A stretch of 64,000 nucleotides of DNA, taken from assembly GCA_965204925.1 (NCBI GenBank), contig OZ242021.1:1054001-1118000 (forward strand), in the 5' to 3' direction. Source of the stretch: G963663315 sp965204925. GTDB taxonomy: Bacteria > Pseudomonadota > Gammaproteobacteria > Arenicellales > Poriferihabitantaceae. A program made the position numbers and the translations under genes. The notes beneath the pieces are model-generated. The model made no database searches. It saw nothing but the letters and a program-made list of their open reading frames with translations, and was not told the DNA's origin. Positions 52,599 through 60,795 of this stretch are shown here, piece after piece. The stretch's first letter is position 1, and every line of letters starts with the position of its first letter.

Positions 52599-54068
52599 TC
52601 AGAAACGTTCCAGTTCAGGGAATGGCAATTCTCCCGCATGGATGTGCATGGCGTTATGTTCCGCGCATCTGGCGAGAGTGGGTATGGCCTTGCCGGGATT
52701 CAGCAATCTGTCCCGATCGAAACAGTCCCGGACACAATGGAATTGTTCGCGCTCCTGGTCGGTAAACTGGATGCACATTTCACCGATTTTCTCGACTCCC
52801 ACGCCATGCTCCCCGGTAATGGTGCCGCCCACCGCAATACACAACCGCAGGATTTCACTTCCCAGCTTTTCGGTTTTCTCCAGCTCCCCGGGCTGGTTCG
52901 CATCATAAAGAATGAGCGGATGCAGATTGCCGTCTCCGGCGTGAAACACATTGGCGACCGGTAGCTGATATTGCCCGGAGAGACGATTTATTTCCGTGAG
53001 TACCCGGCCTAGCGACTTGCGCGGAATCGTACCGTCAATACAGTAGTAATCCGGTGAAATCCGGCCGACCGCGGGAAAGGCCGCTTTCCTGCCCGACCAG
53101 AACAACACTCTTTGCCGCTCATCCCCGGCAACCCGGCTTTCCACGGCGCCGTTTTGGGCAAACAATTTTCTGACCTGTTCTATCTGCTCATCCACTTCAG
53201 TCGATGTGCCATCCAGTTCACACAACAATATGGCGCTGGCGTCGGTTGGATAACCCGCCCCGGCAAAATCTTCAGCGGCGCGTATCGCCGGGTTGTCCAT
53301 CATTTCAATGCCTGCCGGAATAATGCCGCTGCCGATAATAGCGGCCACGCTGTCGCCTGCGCTTTGCACCGAATCGAATATCCCCATGATCACTTTTGCG
53401 GTATCCGGGATCGGCAACAGTTTCACTGTGGCTTCGACCACAACACCGAGCATCCCTTCGGAGCCGATCATCAGCGCAAGCAAATTGAAGCCGGGGGAAT
53501 CCGGACTGGCGCCTCCGATTTCAAGCAGTTCACCTTCCAGGGTAGCTATTTTCAAAGCGCTGATGTTATGTACCGTCAATCCATATTTCAGGCAGTGTAC
53601 CCCGCCCGCATTTTCTGCGATATTACCGCCGATTGTGCACGCGATCTGGGAAGAGGGATCCGGCGCATAGTAAAGCCCGTGTTTTTTGACCGCCTCGGAG
53701 ATTGCCAGATTACACATCCCCGGTTGCACCGTGGCGGTACGGTTGTCCAGATCCAGTTTCAGCATCCGGTTCATTTTTGCAAGGCTCAATACAATGCCGT
53801 CCCGGTGCGGCAAGGCGCCACCCGACAAGCTGGTTCCGGCGCCCCGGCTGACGATTGGAATAGCGTGTTCCCGGCATATCGCCAGGGCGCTTTGCACCTG
53901 TTGCACGCAGTCGGGCAATACCACCAGCTTTGGAATCTGTCTGTAGGCGCTCAACCCGTCGCATTCATAAACCCGCAACCCGGCCGTATCCGAGACGATC
54001 GATTCAGTCGGCAGGACTTTCTCGAAAAGCGCCCTCATTCCACTTGTATTCATTTCCCCGATTCGCAT
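52599..54068 (-). CDS. glcD: Glycolate oxidase catalytic subunit
   Basis: 489 residues. FAD-linked oxidase with YECDGLSAYRQIPKLVVLP, the PP-loop-like SRGAGTSLSGGALP, GGNIAENAGG and the C-terminal TGEHGVGVEKI. It oxidises glycolate. ATG 54068 (MRIGEMNTSG) is taken; ATG 54053 is an alternative. The 5' end is special: bases 53969-54121, including the first 33 codons and about 50 bases of leader, are duplicated at 55477-55629. The native upstream region is now 1.5 kb away, and glcD may be driven from inside the inserted segment. Confidence 0.92.
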   Translation of the reverse strand: MRIGEMNTSGMRALFEKVLPTESIVSDTAGLRVYECDGLSAYRQIPKLVVLPDCVQQVQSALAICREHAIPIVSRGAGTSLSGGALPHRDGIVLSLAKMNRMLKLDLDNRTATVQPGMCNLAISEAVKKHGLYYAPDPSSQIACTIGGNIAENAGGVHCLKYGLTVHNISALKIATLEGELLEIGGASPDSPGFNLLALMIGSEGMLGVVVEATVKLLPIPDTAKVIMGIFDSVQSAGDSVAAIIGSGIIPAGIEMMDNPAIRAAEDFAGAGYPTDASAILLCELDGTSTEVDEQIEQVRKLFAQNGAVESRVAGDERQRVLFWSGRKAAFPAVGRISPDYYCIDGTIPRKSLGRVLTEINRLSGQYQLPVANVFHAGDGNLHPLILYDANQPGELEKTEKLGSEILRLCIAVGGTITGEHGVGVEKIGEMCIQFTDQEREQFHCVRDCFDRDRLLNPGKAIPTLARCAEHNAMHIHAGELPFPELERF

Positions 54069-54121
54069 ATTTTCATGACCGTTATGTACGGTGTGTGCAA
54101 ACAGGATAACATGAAATGATA
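53969..54121. repeat. 153-bp direct repeat, copy at the functional glcD 5' end
   Basis: Identical to 55477-55629 except for one base seen (G at 54086, A at 55594). Covers the glcD start and leader. The two copies are 1508 bases apart and bracket the toxin-antitoxin insertion. Confidence 0.9.
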
Positions 54122-54393
54122 TCGGGGTCGGCCTTCGTGTTCGCCCCGATGGTGGCGCTTGAGGGGTTGGTCTGGTCAAACGCTCCAGAGCCGTTGGTCA
54201 TGTAGAAGTCGCCCATCGCCTTCATGACCGCCAGCGGTGCGGTGCCGTCATCGTTGTCATGATCGAACGTGTTCCCGGTCCCCGTGCGGTAGTCGCTGGC
54301 GCTGGTGGTGACGTTGCGCCAGGCGTTCACGGTTTTTCTCCCGACATACTTGTCGTAGAGGTAGAGGCGGACTCCTTCTCCACCCGTGAGCAC
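54122..54393 (-). pseudogene. Truncated unknown coding fragment at the insertion border
   Basis: An open frame of about 90 residues, starting at a GTG with no convincing ribosome-binding site and losing its natural end where the direct repeat begins. It reads VRLYLYDKYVGRKTVNAWR, then DYRTGTGNTFDHDNDDGTAP and later FYMTNGSGAFDQTNP. The Asp/Asn/Gly/Thr-rich composition suggests an extracellular or phage-structural type protein, but I do not recognise the family. An in-frame TAG lies 8 codons upstream of the GTG. Confidence 0.4.
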
Positions 54394-54459
54394 AGCATCA
54401 CTCCCCCGAAACTACGTCACCGTCAAAGGGGCAGACCGCACATAGAAGATTTTGGTTCA

Positions 54460-54852
54460 TCAATGTTGATTTTGGACTTTGGTGTCTGGTTGTTCGTCTT
54501 TCGACCTGGCGGGGTCTCTTGCTTCCATCTCGTAATTGAACCTTGTCTCAATAACAGCCAGAACAGCCAGTCTTTCTCTTATTTCCCTGGCTTCCCGATT
54601 AAAGTCTTCTATCCTGTTATCCAGGCTGTTTAGCCTGAATAAAACAAGGCCAGCCACCGTAATCACTATGCCGAGTATCCACTTGTTAGTATCTAACCAA
54701 TCTTGCCTGCGCTTATCCTTTATATCTTCAACGCTATCTTGCCCGGCCTCCAACTTCTGAATTCTCGACTCCATATCAGACATAACAGGGTCACCGCCCT
54801 GCAACAATGGCGAATTTTCATCAAAAAAGTGATTTTCTTCATTGTTGCTCAT
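54460..54852 (-). CDS. Small membrane-anchored coiled-coil protein, candidate Panacea-paired toxin
   Basis: 130 residues. A charged N-terminal helical part (SDMESRIQKLEAGQDSVEDIKDKRRQDW) leads to one membrane helix at about 58-74 (WILGIVITVAGLVLFRL), then a heptad-like coiled coil (LDNRIEDFNREAREIRERLAVL) and a polar tail. No enzymatic motif is visible. ATG 54852 lies inside the end of the upstream Panacea gene (14-base overlap), so the two are co-translated. In known PanA/PanT operons the partner is a toxin, some membrane-active. Assignment as toxin is inference. Confidence 0.6.
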   Translation of the reverse strand: MSNNEENHFFDENSPLLQGGDPVMSDMESRIQKLEAGQDSVEDIKDKRRQDWLDTNKWILGIVITVAGLVLFRLNSLDNRIEDFNREAREIRERLAVLAVIETRFNYEMEARDPARSKDEQPDTKVQNQH

Positions 54853-55297
54853 GGGCAAATTTCTGCCTTTTCTTGTATTCTTCCAGGATGTCTGCATTAG
54901 GAATTTGTATTCCCCGAACATTGGGGATATAGTTTTTTCGCCATGCACCATGCTCCCAATGGGTAATTGCCACAAGGCGATGACGTGGCAAATTTTCTAC
55001 AGCATCATCAAGGTATCGTGTTCCCGGATGAGCATCTGAAATATCAGCAGCAAAATCAAAATAGCCTTCAGGAATTGGATCAAAGCCAAACCGTTTAATC
55101 AGATGATACAGATCGGGGTCTACAGGACCATAATTCCAAGCCTGAAAAGCGCCGCCGGACAAGGGTTCATGCTGTTCATGCTGGCCCATATAGAACATAT
55201 GAGTGATATACGCCATTTTCTGCAATTCAAGATTGCTTAATGTCCAGCCAGACTTTTCACAAAGCCTCTTTGCAATGGTAAATATTGAAACGGTCAT
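54839..55297 (-). CDS. Panacea-domain (DUF4065/SocA-like) protein, candidate antitoxin
   Basis: 152 residues. The N-terminal half shows the Panacea pattern: IAKRLCEKSGWTLSNLELQKMAYITHMFYMG, then PLSGGAFQAWNYGPVDPDLYHLIKRFG. A basic C-terminal part follows (EEYKKRQKFAHEQQ). Panacea proteins are known as promiscuous antitoxins (PanA) or proteolysis adaptors (SocA) that neutralise the product of an adjacent gene. It is first in a two-gene operon. A tight start, ATG 55297, follows a purine-rich GGGGGAGGGGCC leader. Confidence 0.75.
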   Translation of the reverse strand: MTVSIFTIAKRLCEKSGWTLSNLELQKMAYITHMFYMGQHEQHEPLSGGAFQAWNYGPVDPDLYHLIKRFGFDPIPEGYFDFAADISDAHPGTRYLDDAVENLPRHRLVAITHWEHGAWRKNYIPNVRGIQIPNADILEEYKKRQKFAHEQQ

Positions 55298-55476
55298 GGT
55301 GGCCCCTCCCCCGGTTGGTTACCCAACCAGATCAAGATACATGATCCGCCCCTCCCCGATTACCGATCCATCCGGTTCCCTGGCTCCCATTACCGGAACC
55401 CTGGCGACTGGACCACACCCAATTCCTTGCTCAATTACAGGGCGCTGAGCTACCCGTTGCAATCAGGGGACTGATG
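55298..55476. other. Leader region of the Panacea operon up to the direct repeat
   Basis: 179 bases with no coding evidence. It must contain the promoter of the two-gene operon. A GGTTCC...GGAACC inverted repeat lies near 55373-55400. No clear -10/-35 pair or attachment site was recognised. Confidence 0.3.
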
Positions 55477-55576
55477 AAACCCGCAACCCGGCCGTATCCG
55501 AGACGATCGATTCAGTCGGCAGGACTTTCTCGAAAAGCGCCCTCATTCCACTTGTATTCATTTCCCCGATTCGCAT
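55463..55576 (-). pseudogene. Duplicated glcD 5' fragment
   Basis: The second copy of the repeat encodes the glcD start again (MRIGEMNTSGMRALFEKV onward, 33 codons to GLRV) and then runs into SSVP and a stop outside the repeat. It is not functional. Its upstream side probably represents the original glcD promoter region. Confidence 0.85.
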
Positions 55577-55629
55577 ATTTTCATGACCGTTATATACGGT
55601 GTGTGCAAACAGGATAACATGAAATGATA
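55477..55629. repeat. 153-bp direct repeat, distal copy
   Basis: Second copy of the glcD 5' end (see 53969-54121). Beyond base 55629 the sequence is unrelated to that beyond 54121, which defines the insertion boundary. Confidence 0.9.
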
Positions 55630-55887
55630 AATCGGGATAAGCCAGGAATGAGCCAGCAACCCGGGTTGCCGGGCTTTCCGGCGCCTCACGCATCGCCAAT
55701 GGTGGATAGCGCGACGCCTTTTTCCCGGACAGAAGATCGCCACGGCTCCATAAACAGAAACAGCACGGATTTTCTGCTCGTTGAGATAGTCGAGAATTCT
55801 TTCCATGCACTCCGCTCTCGCCTCGTCGCTCGTCAATGCGGGTTCCCGGGACCGTGACCAAAGCGAGGCACATCGTTTCCTGCTCAT
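55630..55887 (-). pseudogene. Degenerate short coding remnant upstream of the duplicated glcD end
   Basis: From 55887 a minus-strand frame reads ALTSDEARAECMERILDYLNEQKIRA and then VYGAVA, which looks like a real helical start of a small protein. The frame then becomes Arg-rich low-quality sequence, while a neighbouring frame continues as DLLSGKKASRYPPLAMREAPESP. A frameshift is possible. Not identified. Confidence 0.25.
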
Positions 55888-55927
55888 GGAGACTTGCGCT
55901 CGGATTGCCGTGAACAGTCAGGGATGC

Positions 55928-57403
55928 TCAACTCACAGTAAACTGGCCCATCATGCCCCGATCCTCATGCTCCAGGATGTGGCAGTGGTACATGTAGGGG
56001 AAACGCCGGGTGGCCGGATGATCAAAACGAACGATGATTTCCGACCAATCGTCGTCATCCAGTACCACGATATCCTTCCAGCCTTGCTGGTCGGGTGGGG
56101 CGGTCGCGCCTTCCATTCGGTCAATCAGGAATGAACAGCCGTGCACATGAAAGGGGTGTGCGCCTTGATTGGACCGGATACGCCAGCGCTCCCAGACACC
56201 GCGCCGTACCTGTTCGTTAATGACGCTCATATCCATCGTCGCGCCGTTAATCGCCATATCCATCAGGGCGTGACCTCCATCCCCCTCCTCCATCGTAAGG
56301 ACAAAGTCGCGGGTGCGCACGATTTCACTGTTACCGGGTCGGACAATCGCCACCATCCGTTCAGGTAATGGAGCGGTCTGTGCGGACAGCGTTCGGTTGA
56401 CAATCAGGGTCAACGATGCCGAAGGCAAGGCTTTCTCAGATAGTCCCAGTATACCCAGCCAGCTACGGAAGGTATCTTCCGAAGCATCGTCGAATTCATC
56501 CTCGAACCAGGTCAGCAGTTCGGCGGAATGGCCATCCACCATGTCCACGATGATTTCGCACCGTTCTCCGGGCGCCATTTCCATCAGGGTCAACGGTACC
56601 GGCGATTCCAGGAACCCGCCGTCGCTGGCAATTTTGTAAAAGGTGCGATGGTCGGCAAAGCCCACCAGGTAAAAGCGGGCATTGGCGCCATTCAACAGCC
56701 GTAACCGTAACTTGCCGGCCGGGACCGACGCGACCGGGTTGATGGCTCCGTTGATCACGACGGTCTCGCCCAGCCAGCCGTCTTCATCCGCTTCCTCCAG
56801 TGAATAGACCAGGCGGCCCTGCGCATCGAAGGTTCGGTCCTGAATGATGACGGGTAAATCATCCACGCCGTAATGACGCGGGATATCCATGGCATCGGAT
56901 AGATCGTCATCGATGATGATCATGTCCGCCAGGCCCCGATAGACTTGATCGCCGGTCTTGCCGTGCGTATGTGAGTGATACCAGCAGGTGGCCGCAGGTT
57001 GCACAATGGATAAGGCGGGCTCCCACTGGTCTCCGGGTGCGATTTCCAGTTGTGGCCCGCCATCCACATCGCCGGGAACGTGTAACCCGTGGCCGTGAAT
57101 GGCCACGCCTTCCGTCAGGGTATTCTGATAACGCAAGTTGAGTTCGCTGTTCTGCCGGGTCCGAATGGTTGGTCCCAGGTAATCGCCGTTAAACCCCAGG
57201 GTGGGCGTCCTGATCCCCGGTTTGAACGACCACTCGCCACTGCGTATTCGCAGGTCAACCGGCTCTTCCCCCGTTCCATCCACCAGAGCCGGTATCGGCA
57301 AGCCGGAGGGGTTGTCTTTCGACCAGACGGGCTGAAAACATCCAACGCCCAACAGAGCAGAACTGCGGACAAGAAACCGCCTCCGGGACAGCATAAGCGA
57401 CAT
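55928..57403 (-). CDS. Tat-exported multicopper oxidase (CueO/SufI-type)
   Basis: 491 residues. Tat signal SRRRFLVRSSALLGVGC, then three cupredoxin domains. Copper-binding blocks are HGHGLHVPG, WYHSHTHG, HPFHVHG and YHCHILEHEDRGMM, so all type 1, 2 and 3 ligands are present, including the type 1 Cys, His and axial Met. This separates it from copper-less SufI/FtsP. It probably oxidises Cu(I) or organic substrates in the periplasm. No long Met-rich CueO insert is evident. Start ATG 57403 follows AGAGGA. Confidence 0.88.
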   Translation of the reverse strand: MSLMLSRRRFLVRSSALLGVGCFQPVWSKDNPSGLPIPALVDGTGEEPVDLRIRSGEWSFKPGIRTPTLGFNGDYLGPTIRTRQNSELNLRYQNTLTEGVAIHGHGLHVPGDVDGGPQLEIAPGDQWEPALSIVQPAATCWYHSHTHGKTGDQVYRGLADMIIIDDDLSDAMDIPRHYGVDDLPVIIQDRTFDAQGRLVYSLEEADEDGWLGETVVINGAINPVASVPAGKLRLRLLNGANARFYLVGFADHRTFYKIASDGGFLESPVPLTLMEMAPGERCEIIVDMVDGHSAELLTWFEDEFDDASEDTFRSWLGILGLSEKALPSASLTLIVNRTLSAQTAPLPERMVAIVRPGNSEIVRTRDFVLTMEEGDGGHALMDMAINGATMDMSVINEQVRRGVWERWRIRSNQGAHPFHVHGCSFLIDRMEGATAPPDQQGWKDIVVLDDDDWSEIIVRFDHPATRRFPYMYHCHILEHEDRGMMGQFTVS

Positions 57404-57963
57404 ATCAATCCTCTTCGTTTCCGGGTTGTTCACAAGACGAAATGACACTCATCCGTCACGTTGCGACTTCCGGCCATCAAGTTGATGATCAGTCTGGCTA
57501 TTATAGTCTGACAGATTACCTTGAACAGAAGATTCCGGGAATCAGCCACGGGTATTTTTCTGCAAAGATACCCGTGGAACAAGTCGTGGCCATTTTTTAC
57601 TGTCCGCATCCCGCCGCTGGAGCGCGAAGATATGAAAATGGCGATGGAGAAGCACTCGCTCAGTAAAGATCAGACTATTGAAATTCTTGGAACGCTCGCC
57701 AAAATTTCAGCGACTAATCCATACGAACTGGAACTTGTTAACGGCGCGGCCTGAGACAGCCTCGCCCCCGTTTATGAGCTTGCATATGCTCACGTTGGAG
57801 CGTACCTGCGATCCATACCAGGCCGTCATCCCGAAAAATCACCCCGTCACGACAAGGTCTCCCTGATTTGCATTGTCTGGCTGGTTCATATACTGATACA
57901 CTAAATGATAAATCGGAACAAGCCGCTGAAAATTGATTGCATCGGCAGCCGGATTAAAGAAGA
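57404..57963. other. 560-base region with no convincing gene
   Basis: The best candidate is a plus-strand frame at 57634-57754 (MKMAMEKHSLSKDQTIEILG start, ELELVNGAA end), a helix-rich 40-residue stretch that may be the tail of a decayed gene. Sequence elements at 57884-57903 and 57903-57924 recur elsewhere in the window (see findings). The quinone reductase promoter should lie in the last 100 bases. Confidence 0.35.
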
Positions 57964-58950
57964 ATGAAAGCAGTATGGTATGAAAAGCAGGGCGTGGCGC
58001 GCGCTGTTTTGAAGTATGGAGAGCGTGCTGTGCCGGAGCCGGGAAGAGGTGAGGTGAGGGTGCGGCTGCATACTTCTGCGGTGAACCCTTCCGATGTCAA
58101 GAAAAGAGCGGGCATGCAGCCAGCCGGCTTCGACCATGGCTTCGTGATTCCCCATAGTGACGGAGCCGGAGTGATCGATGCGGTCGGTCAGGACGTTCCC
58201 GAGCGGCGCTGCGGTCAACGGGTATGGGTTTATCAGGCGCAATTCGAGCGCAACTGCGGGACGGCGGCGCAGTATGTCACGCTGCCTTCCGCAATGGCTC
58301 CGGCACTGCCGGACAATACGGGTTTTGACACAGGCGCCTGTATCGGCATCCCGATCATGACCGCTCACCGCTGTGTGCACAATGTCGGTAATTTGTCCGG
58401 CAAATATGTTCTCGTGACAGGCGCCTCCGGGCGGGTGGGTTATTATGCGGCACAATGGGCGAAACTGGCCGGCGCCTACGTGATCGCGACGGCGGGGAGC
58501 GACGCCCGCTGCCGGATTGCCGGACAGACTGGCGCGGACAAGGTGTTGAATTATCGGCGCGATAACCTGATTGAAGAGATTGGTCGGGCTACCGGCGGGG
58601 CGGGAGTAGACCACATTGTTGACGTGGAATTCGGCGTCAACGCGAAAACCGGTGCAGCGTTGCTGAACAACAACGGCAGCATATCCACCTATTCGTCTTC
58701 CCTCGTGCCGGAGCCGGCAATCCCGTTTTACCCATTAATGTTCAAAAATATTTCCCTGCACATGGTACTGGTCTACAACATGCCCGCGCAGGCGAAACAG
58801 CAGGCTATCAAGGATATTCATGATGCCTTGCAACAAGACCGGCTGAAGCATCGAATCGCCGGGACCTGGGCGCTTGAGCAAACGGTCAATGCCCATGAAT
58901 CCATTGAAAAAGGCGGACTTGACGGTTGCGTAGTCATCAACATTGATTGA
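57964..58950 (+). CDS. Zinc-independent medium-chain dehydrogenase/quinone reductase
   Basis: 328 residues of the MDR superfamily. N-terminal GroES-like domain (SAVNPSDVKKRAG, VIPHSDGAGVIDAVG) and Rossmann domain with VTGASGRVGYYAAQWAKLAGA, a GxGxxG variant for NADPH. The catalytic zinc Cys/His set is lacking, as in zeta-crystallin/QOR-type reductases of quinones or alkenals. Substrate unknown. Confidence 0.87.
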   Translation: MKAVWYEKQGVARAVLKYGERAVPEPGRGEVRVRLHTSAVNPSDVKKRAGMQPAGFDHGFVIPHSDGAGVIDAVGQDVPERRCGQRVWVYQAQFERNCGTAAQYVTLPSAMAPALPDNTGFDTGACIGIPIMTAHRCVHNVGNLSGKYVLVTGASGRVGYYAAQWAKLAGAYVIATAGSDARCRIAGQTGADKVLNYRRDNLIEEIGRATGGAGVDHIVDVEFGVNAKTGAALLNNNGSISTYSSSLVPEPAIPFYPLMFKNISLHMVLVYNMPAQAKQQAIKDIHDALQQDRLKHRIAGTWALEQTVNAHESIEKGGLDGCVVINID

Positions 58951-59083
58951 ATCAAATGACCGCCGGGACGCCGCAGCCGCCATACTACACAGTTGTTTTT
59001 TAATGTCCGTGCCGCCAACCCGAACGAAACGCTTTCACCCTTCTCCAACGGATAAAGAGCATAGAACTATTCGGGAAGAATCA

Positions 59084-59842
59084 ATGTTTTCAGGAACTGC
59101 ATACGGAGTTGATGGTTGCAAGAGAGGATGGCTCTTCTTTGCCCTGGAACCATCTGGAGAAGCTCATTGGAACATTGTTGCAAACATTGGGGAATTAGTA
59201 GCGATAGCAAATGATTCGGATCGAATTTTTATCGACATTCCAATCGGATTGCCGGATGGAGAGGAAGAGCGTCTTTGTGATAAGGAGGCGCGCAAGAAGC
59301 TTGAGTCGCCCCGCGGGTCCAGCGTATTTCGAGTTCCGGTGCGTGCAGCGTTGAGAGCGGAAAATTGTGAAGATGCGAAACGAATAAATCGGAAAATATC
59401 AGGCAAGTCGCTTACAAACCAGACCCTCTCAATCATGCCCAAAATCAGGGAGGTAGATGAATTGCTGCGAACCTGTGCGAAGGCACGGCGCATCGTGCGA
59501 GAGGTCCACCCGGAAGTATGCTTTTGGGCGCTTGCCGGGAAAAGACCCATGAAATACAGAAAAAAAGAGCGTTTGGGCATTAAGGAACGAATCGGAGAGC
59601 TGAAATCCATTCGCTCTTCTGCTGACAAGGAATTCGACGAGATCTGCAAACAATTTCCGAGAAAAGAAGTAGCCAAAGATGACATAGTAGACGCCATGGC
59701 TGCCGCGCTCACGGCCTCTGCCGATTCTGATGTACTCTGCACTTTACCGGCACAACCTGAAAAAGACTCCCGTGGCTTGACAATGGAAATGGTCTACGCC
59801 ATTCGCAGCGCTGATCCTTCAAAAGCGGCGAAGCCAATATGA
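59084..59842 (+). CDS. DUF429 protein (RNase H-like fold)
   Basis: 252 residues. N-terminal GVDGCKRGWLFFAL, then DIPIGLPDGEEERLCDKEARKKL and HPEVCFWAL are the conserved blocks of DUF429. The acidic residues (GVDG, DIPIG, DDIVDAMAAA) have the spacing of an RNase H-like active site. Its function is unknown; the family is often found near nucleotide or stress genes. ATG 59084 gives the family N-terminus. Confidence 0.8.
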   Translation: MFSGTAYGVDGCKRGWLFFALEPSGEAHWNIVANIGELVAIANDSDRIFIDIPIGLPDGEEERLCDKEARKKLESPRGSSVFRVPVRAALRAENCEDAKRINRKISGKSLTNQTLSIMPKIREVDELLRTCAKARRIVREVHPEVCFWALAGKRPMKYRKKERLGIKERIGELKSIRSSADKEFDEICKQFPRKEVAKDDIVDAMAAALTASADSDVLCTLPAQPEKDSRGLTMEMVYAIRSADPSKAAKPI

Positions 59843-59967
59843 CATCGGCATAATATTTCTTTCCCTCCGAATTATCCTGTTGCTTGCCCATAAACAGGTA
59901 AATACCCGCAGAAAAATTAACCAGGGATCCGAACCTGGACAGTTCATATCCTGATACACTATACATT

Positions 59968-60612
59968 ATGGAAAACCAGCGTTTGTACAGCCGTCTCGAC
60001 CATCTTTTCATCGGCGCCTCCCGCACACTGGATACGTTGTTTGTCGAGGCGCGGTCCAGTCGGGAGTATCCGGCCAGCGTTGCCGAAGATGACAACATGA
60101 GCGCCCGAGACCGGGCCCGGGCCGGAAGATATATGCGAGTCAATCATGTTGGCGAAATTTGCGCCCAGGCGTTGTATCAAAGCCAGGCCTGTACGGCCCG
60201 TAACGAGTCGATTCGCAAACAGATGCAACAGGCCGCTGCCGAGGAGGCCGATCATCTGGCCTGGTGCGAGCGACGCCTCGACGAACTGGGCAGCCGCAAA
60301 AGTTTCCTGAATCCACTTTGGTACGGGGCTTCGTTTGCGATTGGAGCGGTCAGCGGAATGGCGGGCGACAAGTGGAATCTCGGTTTCGTTGCGGAAACCG
60401 AAAAACAGGTGGTGGCCCACCTCGACGACCATCTCGGCAGACTGCCGGACAAGGATTTGCGAAGTCGGCAAATTGTGTCACAAATGCGGGCAGATGAGGC
60501 TCGCCATTCGGAACAGGCCGTCCATGCCGGAGCCACCGAGCTACCCGCCGCAATCAAGCGGCTGATGACAATGGCATCCGCAGTCATGACGCGCACCGCT
60601 TACTGGGTTTAG
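59968..60612 (+). CDS. coq7: Ubiquinone biosynthesis diiron hydroxylase Coq7
   Basis: 214 residues. Adds the last hydroxyl group in ubiquinone synthesis (demethoxyubiquinone C6). Diiron ligands are the Glu of HVGEICAQALY, ExxH in EEADHLAW, the Glu of AETEKQVVAHL and ExxH in DEARHSEQA. Two amphipathic hydrophobic stretches (PLWYGASFAIGAVSGMAG, LMTMASAVMTRTAYWV) attach it to the membrane. It replaces UbiF in this lineage. Confidence 0.93.
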   Translation: MENQRLYSRLDHLFIGASRTLDTLFVEARSSREYPASVAEDDNMSARDRARAGRYMRVNHVGEICAQALYQSQACTARNESIRKQMQQAAAEEADHLAWCERRLDELGSRKSFLNPLWYGASFAIGAVSGMAGDKWNLGFVAETEKQVVAHLDDHLGRLPDKDLRSRQIVSQMRADEARHSEQAVHAGATELPAAIKRLMTMASAVMTRTAYWV

Positions 60613-60760
60613 GGCGAGCCAGACCGAGTGCGGTTGCGTAATATCGGAAAGCGCTTGTTAACCTGAGCGCCGCGGGCAACGCGCTCCCGCATGACATGTG
60701 CCGGATGTATTCTGGTTGCCCGTCATGCAACAGCCTGCATTGATCGGGTTGCGCGTTCTT

Positions 60761-60789
60761 TTCACTCGATCCGACAGGGATGGTATAAT
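60761..60789 (+). promoter_or_regulatory. Promoter of the AAA ATPase gene, predicted leaderless
   Basis: TTCACT (60761-60766), 17 bases, then a perfect TATAAT (60784-60789). The gene's ATG starts at 60796, the expected transcription start, so the mRNA would have no 5' leader and no ribosome-binding site. Confidence 0.6.
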
Positions 60790-60795
60790 TCGATA

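Noticed and set aside
53112..54119. 335-codon plus-strand frame within glcD
   Set aside because: Shadow of the conserved FAD-binding glcD sequence.
55440..55460. GTAGCTCAG-like tRNA D-arm motif on the minus strand
   Set aside because: No acceptor stem, anticodon stem or T-arm of proper spacing could be built around it, so it is not called a tRNA or an attachment site.
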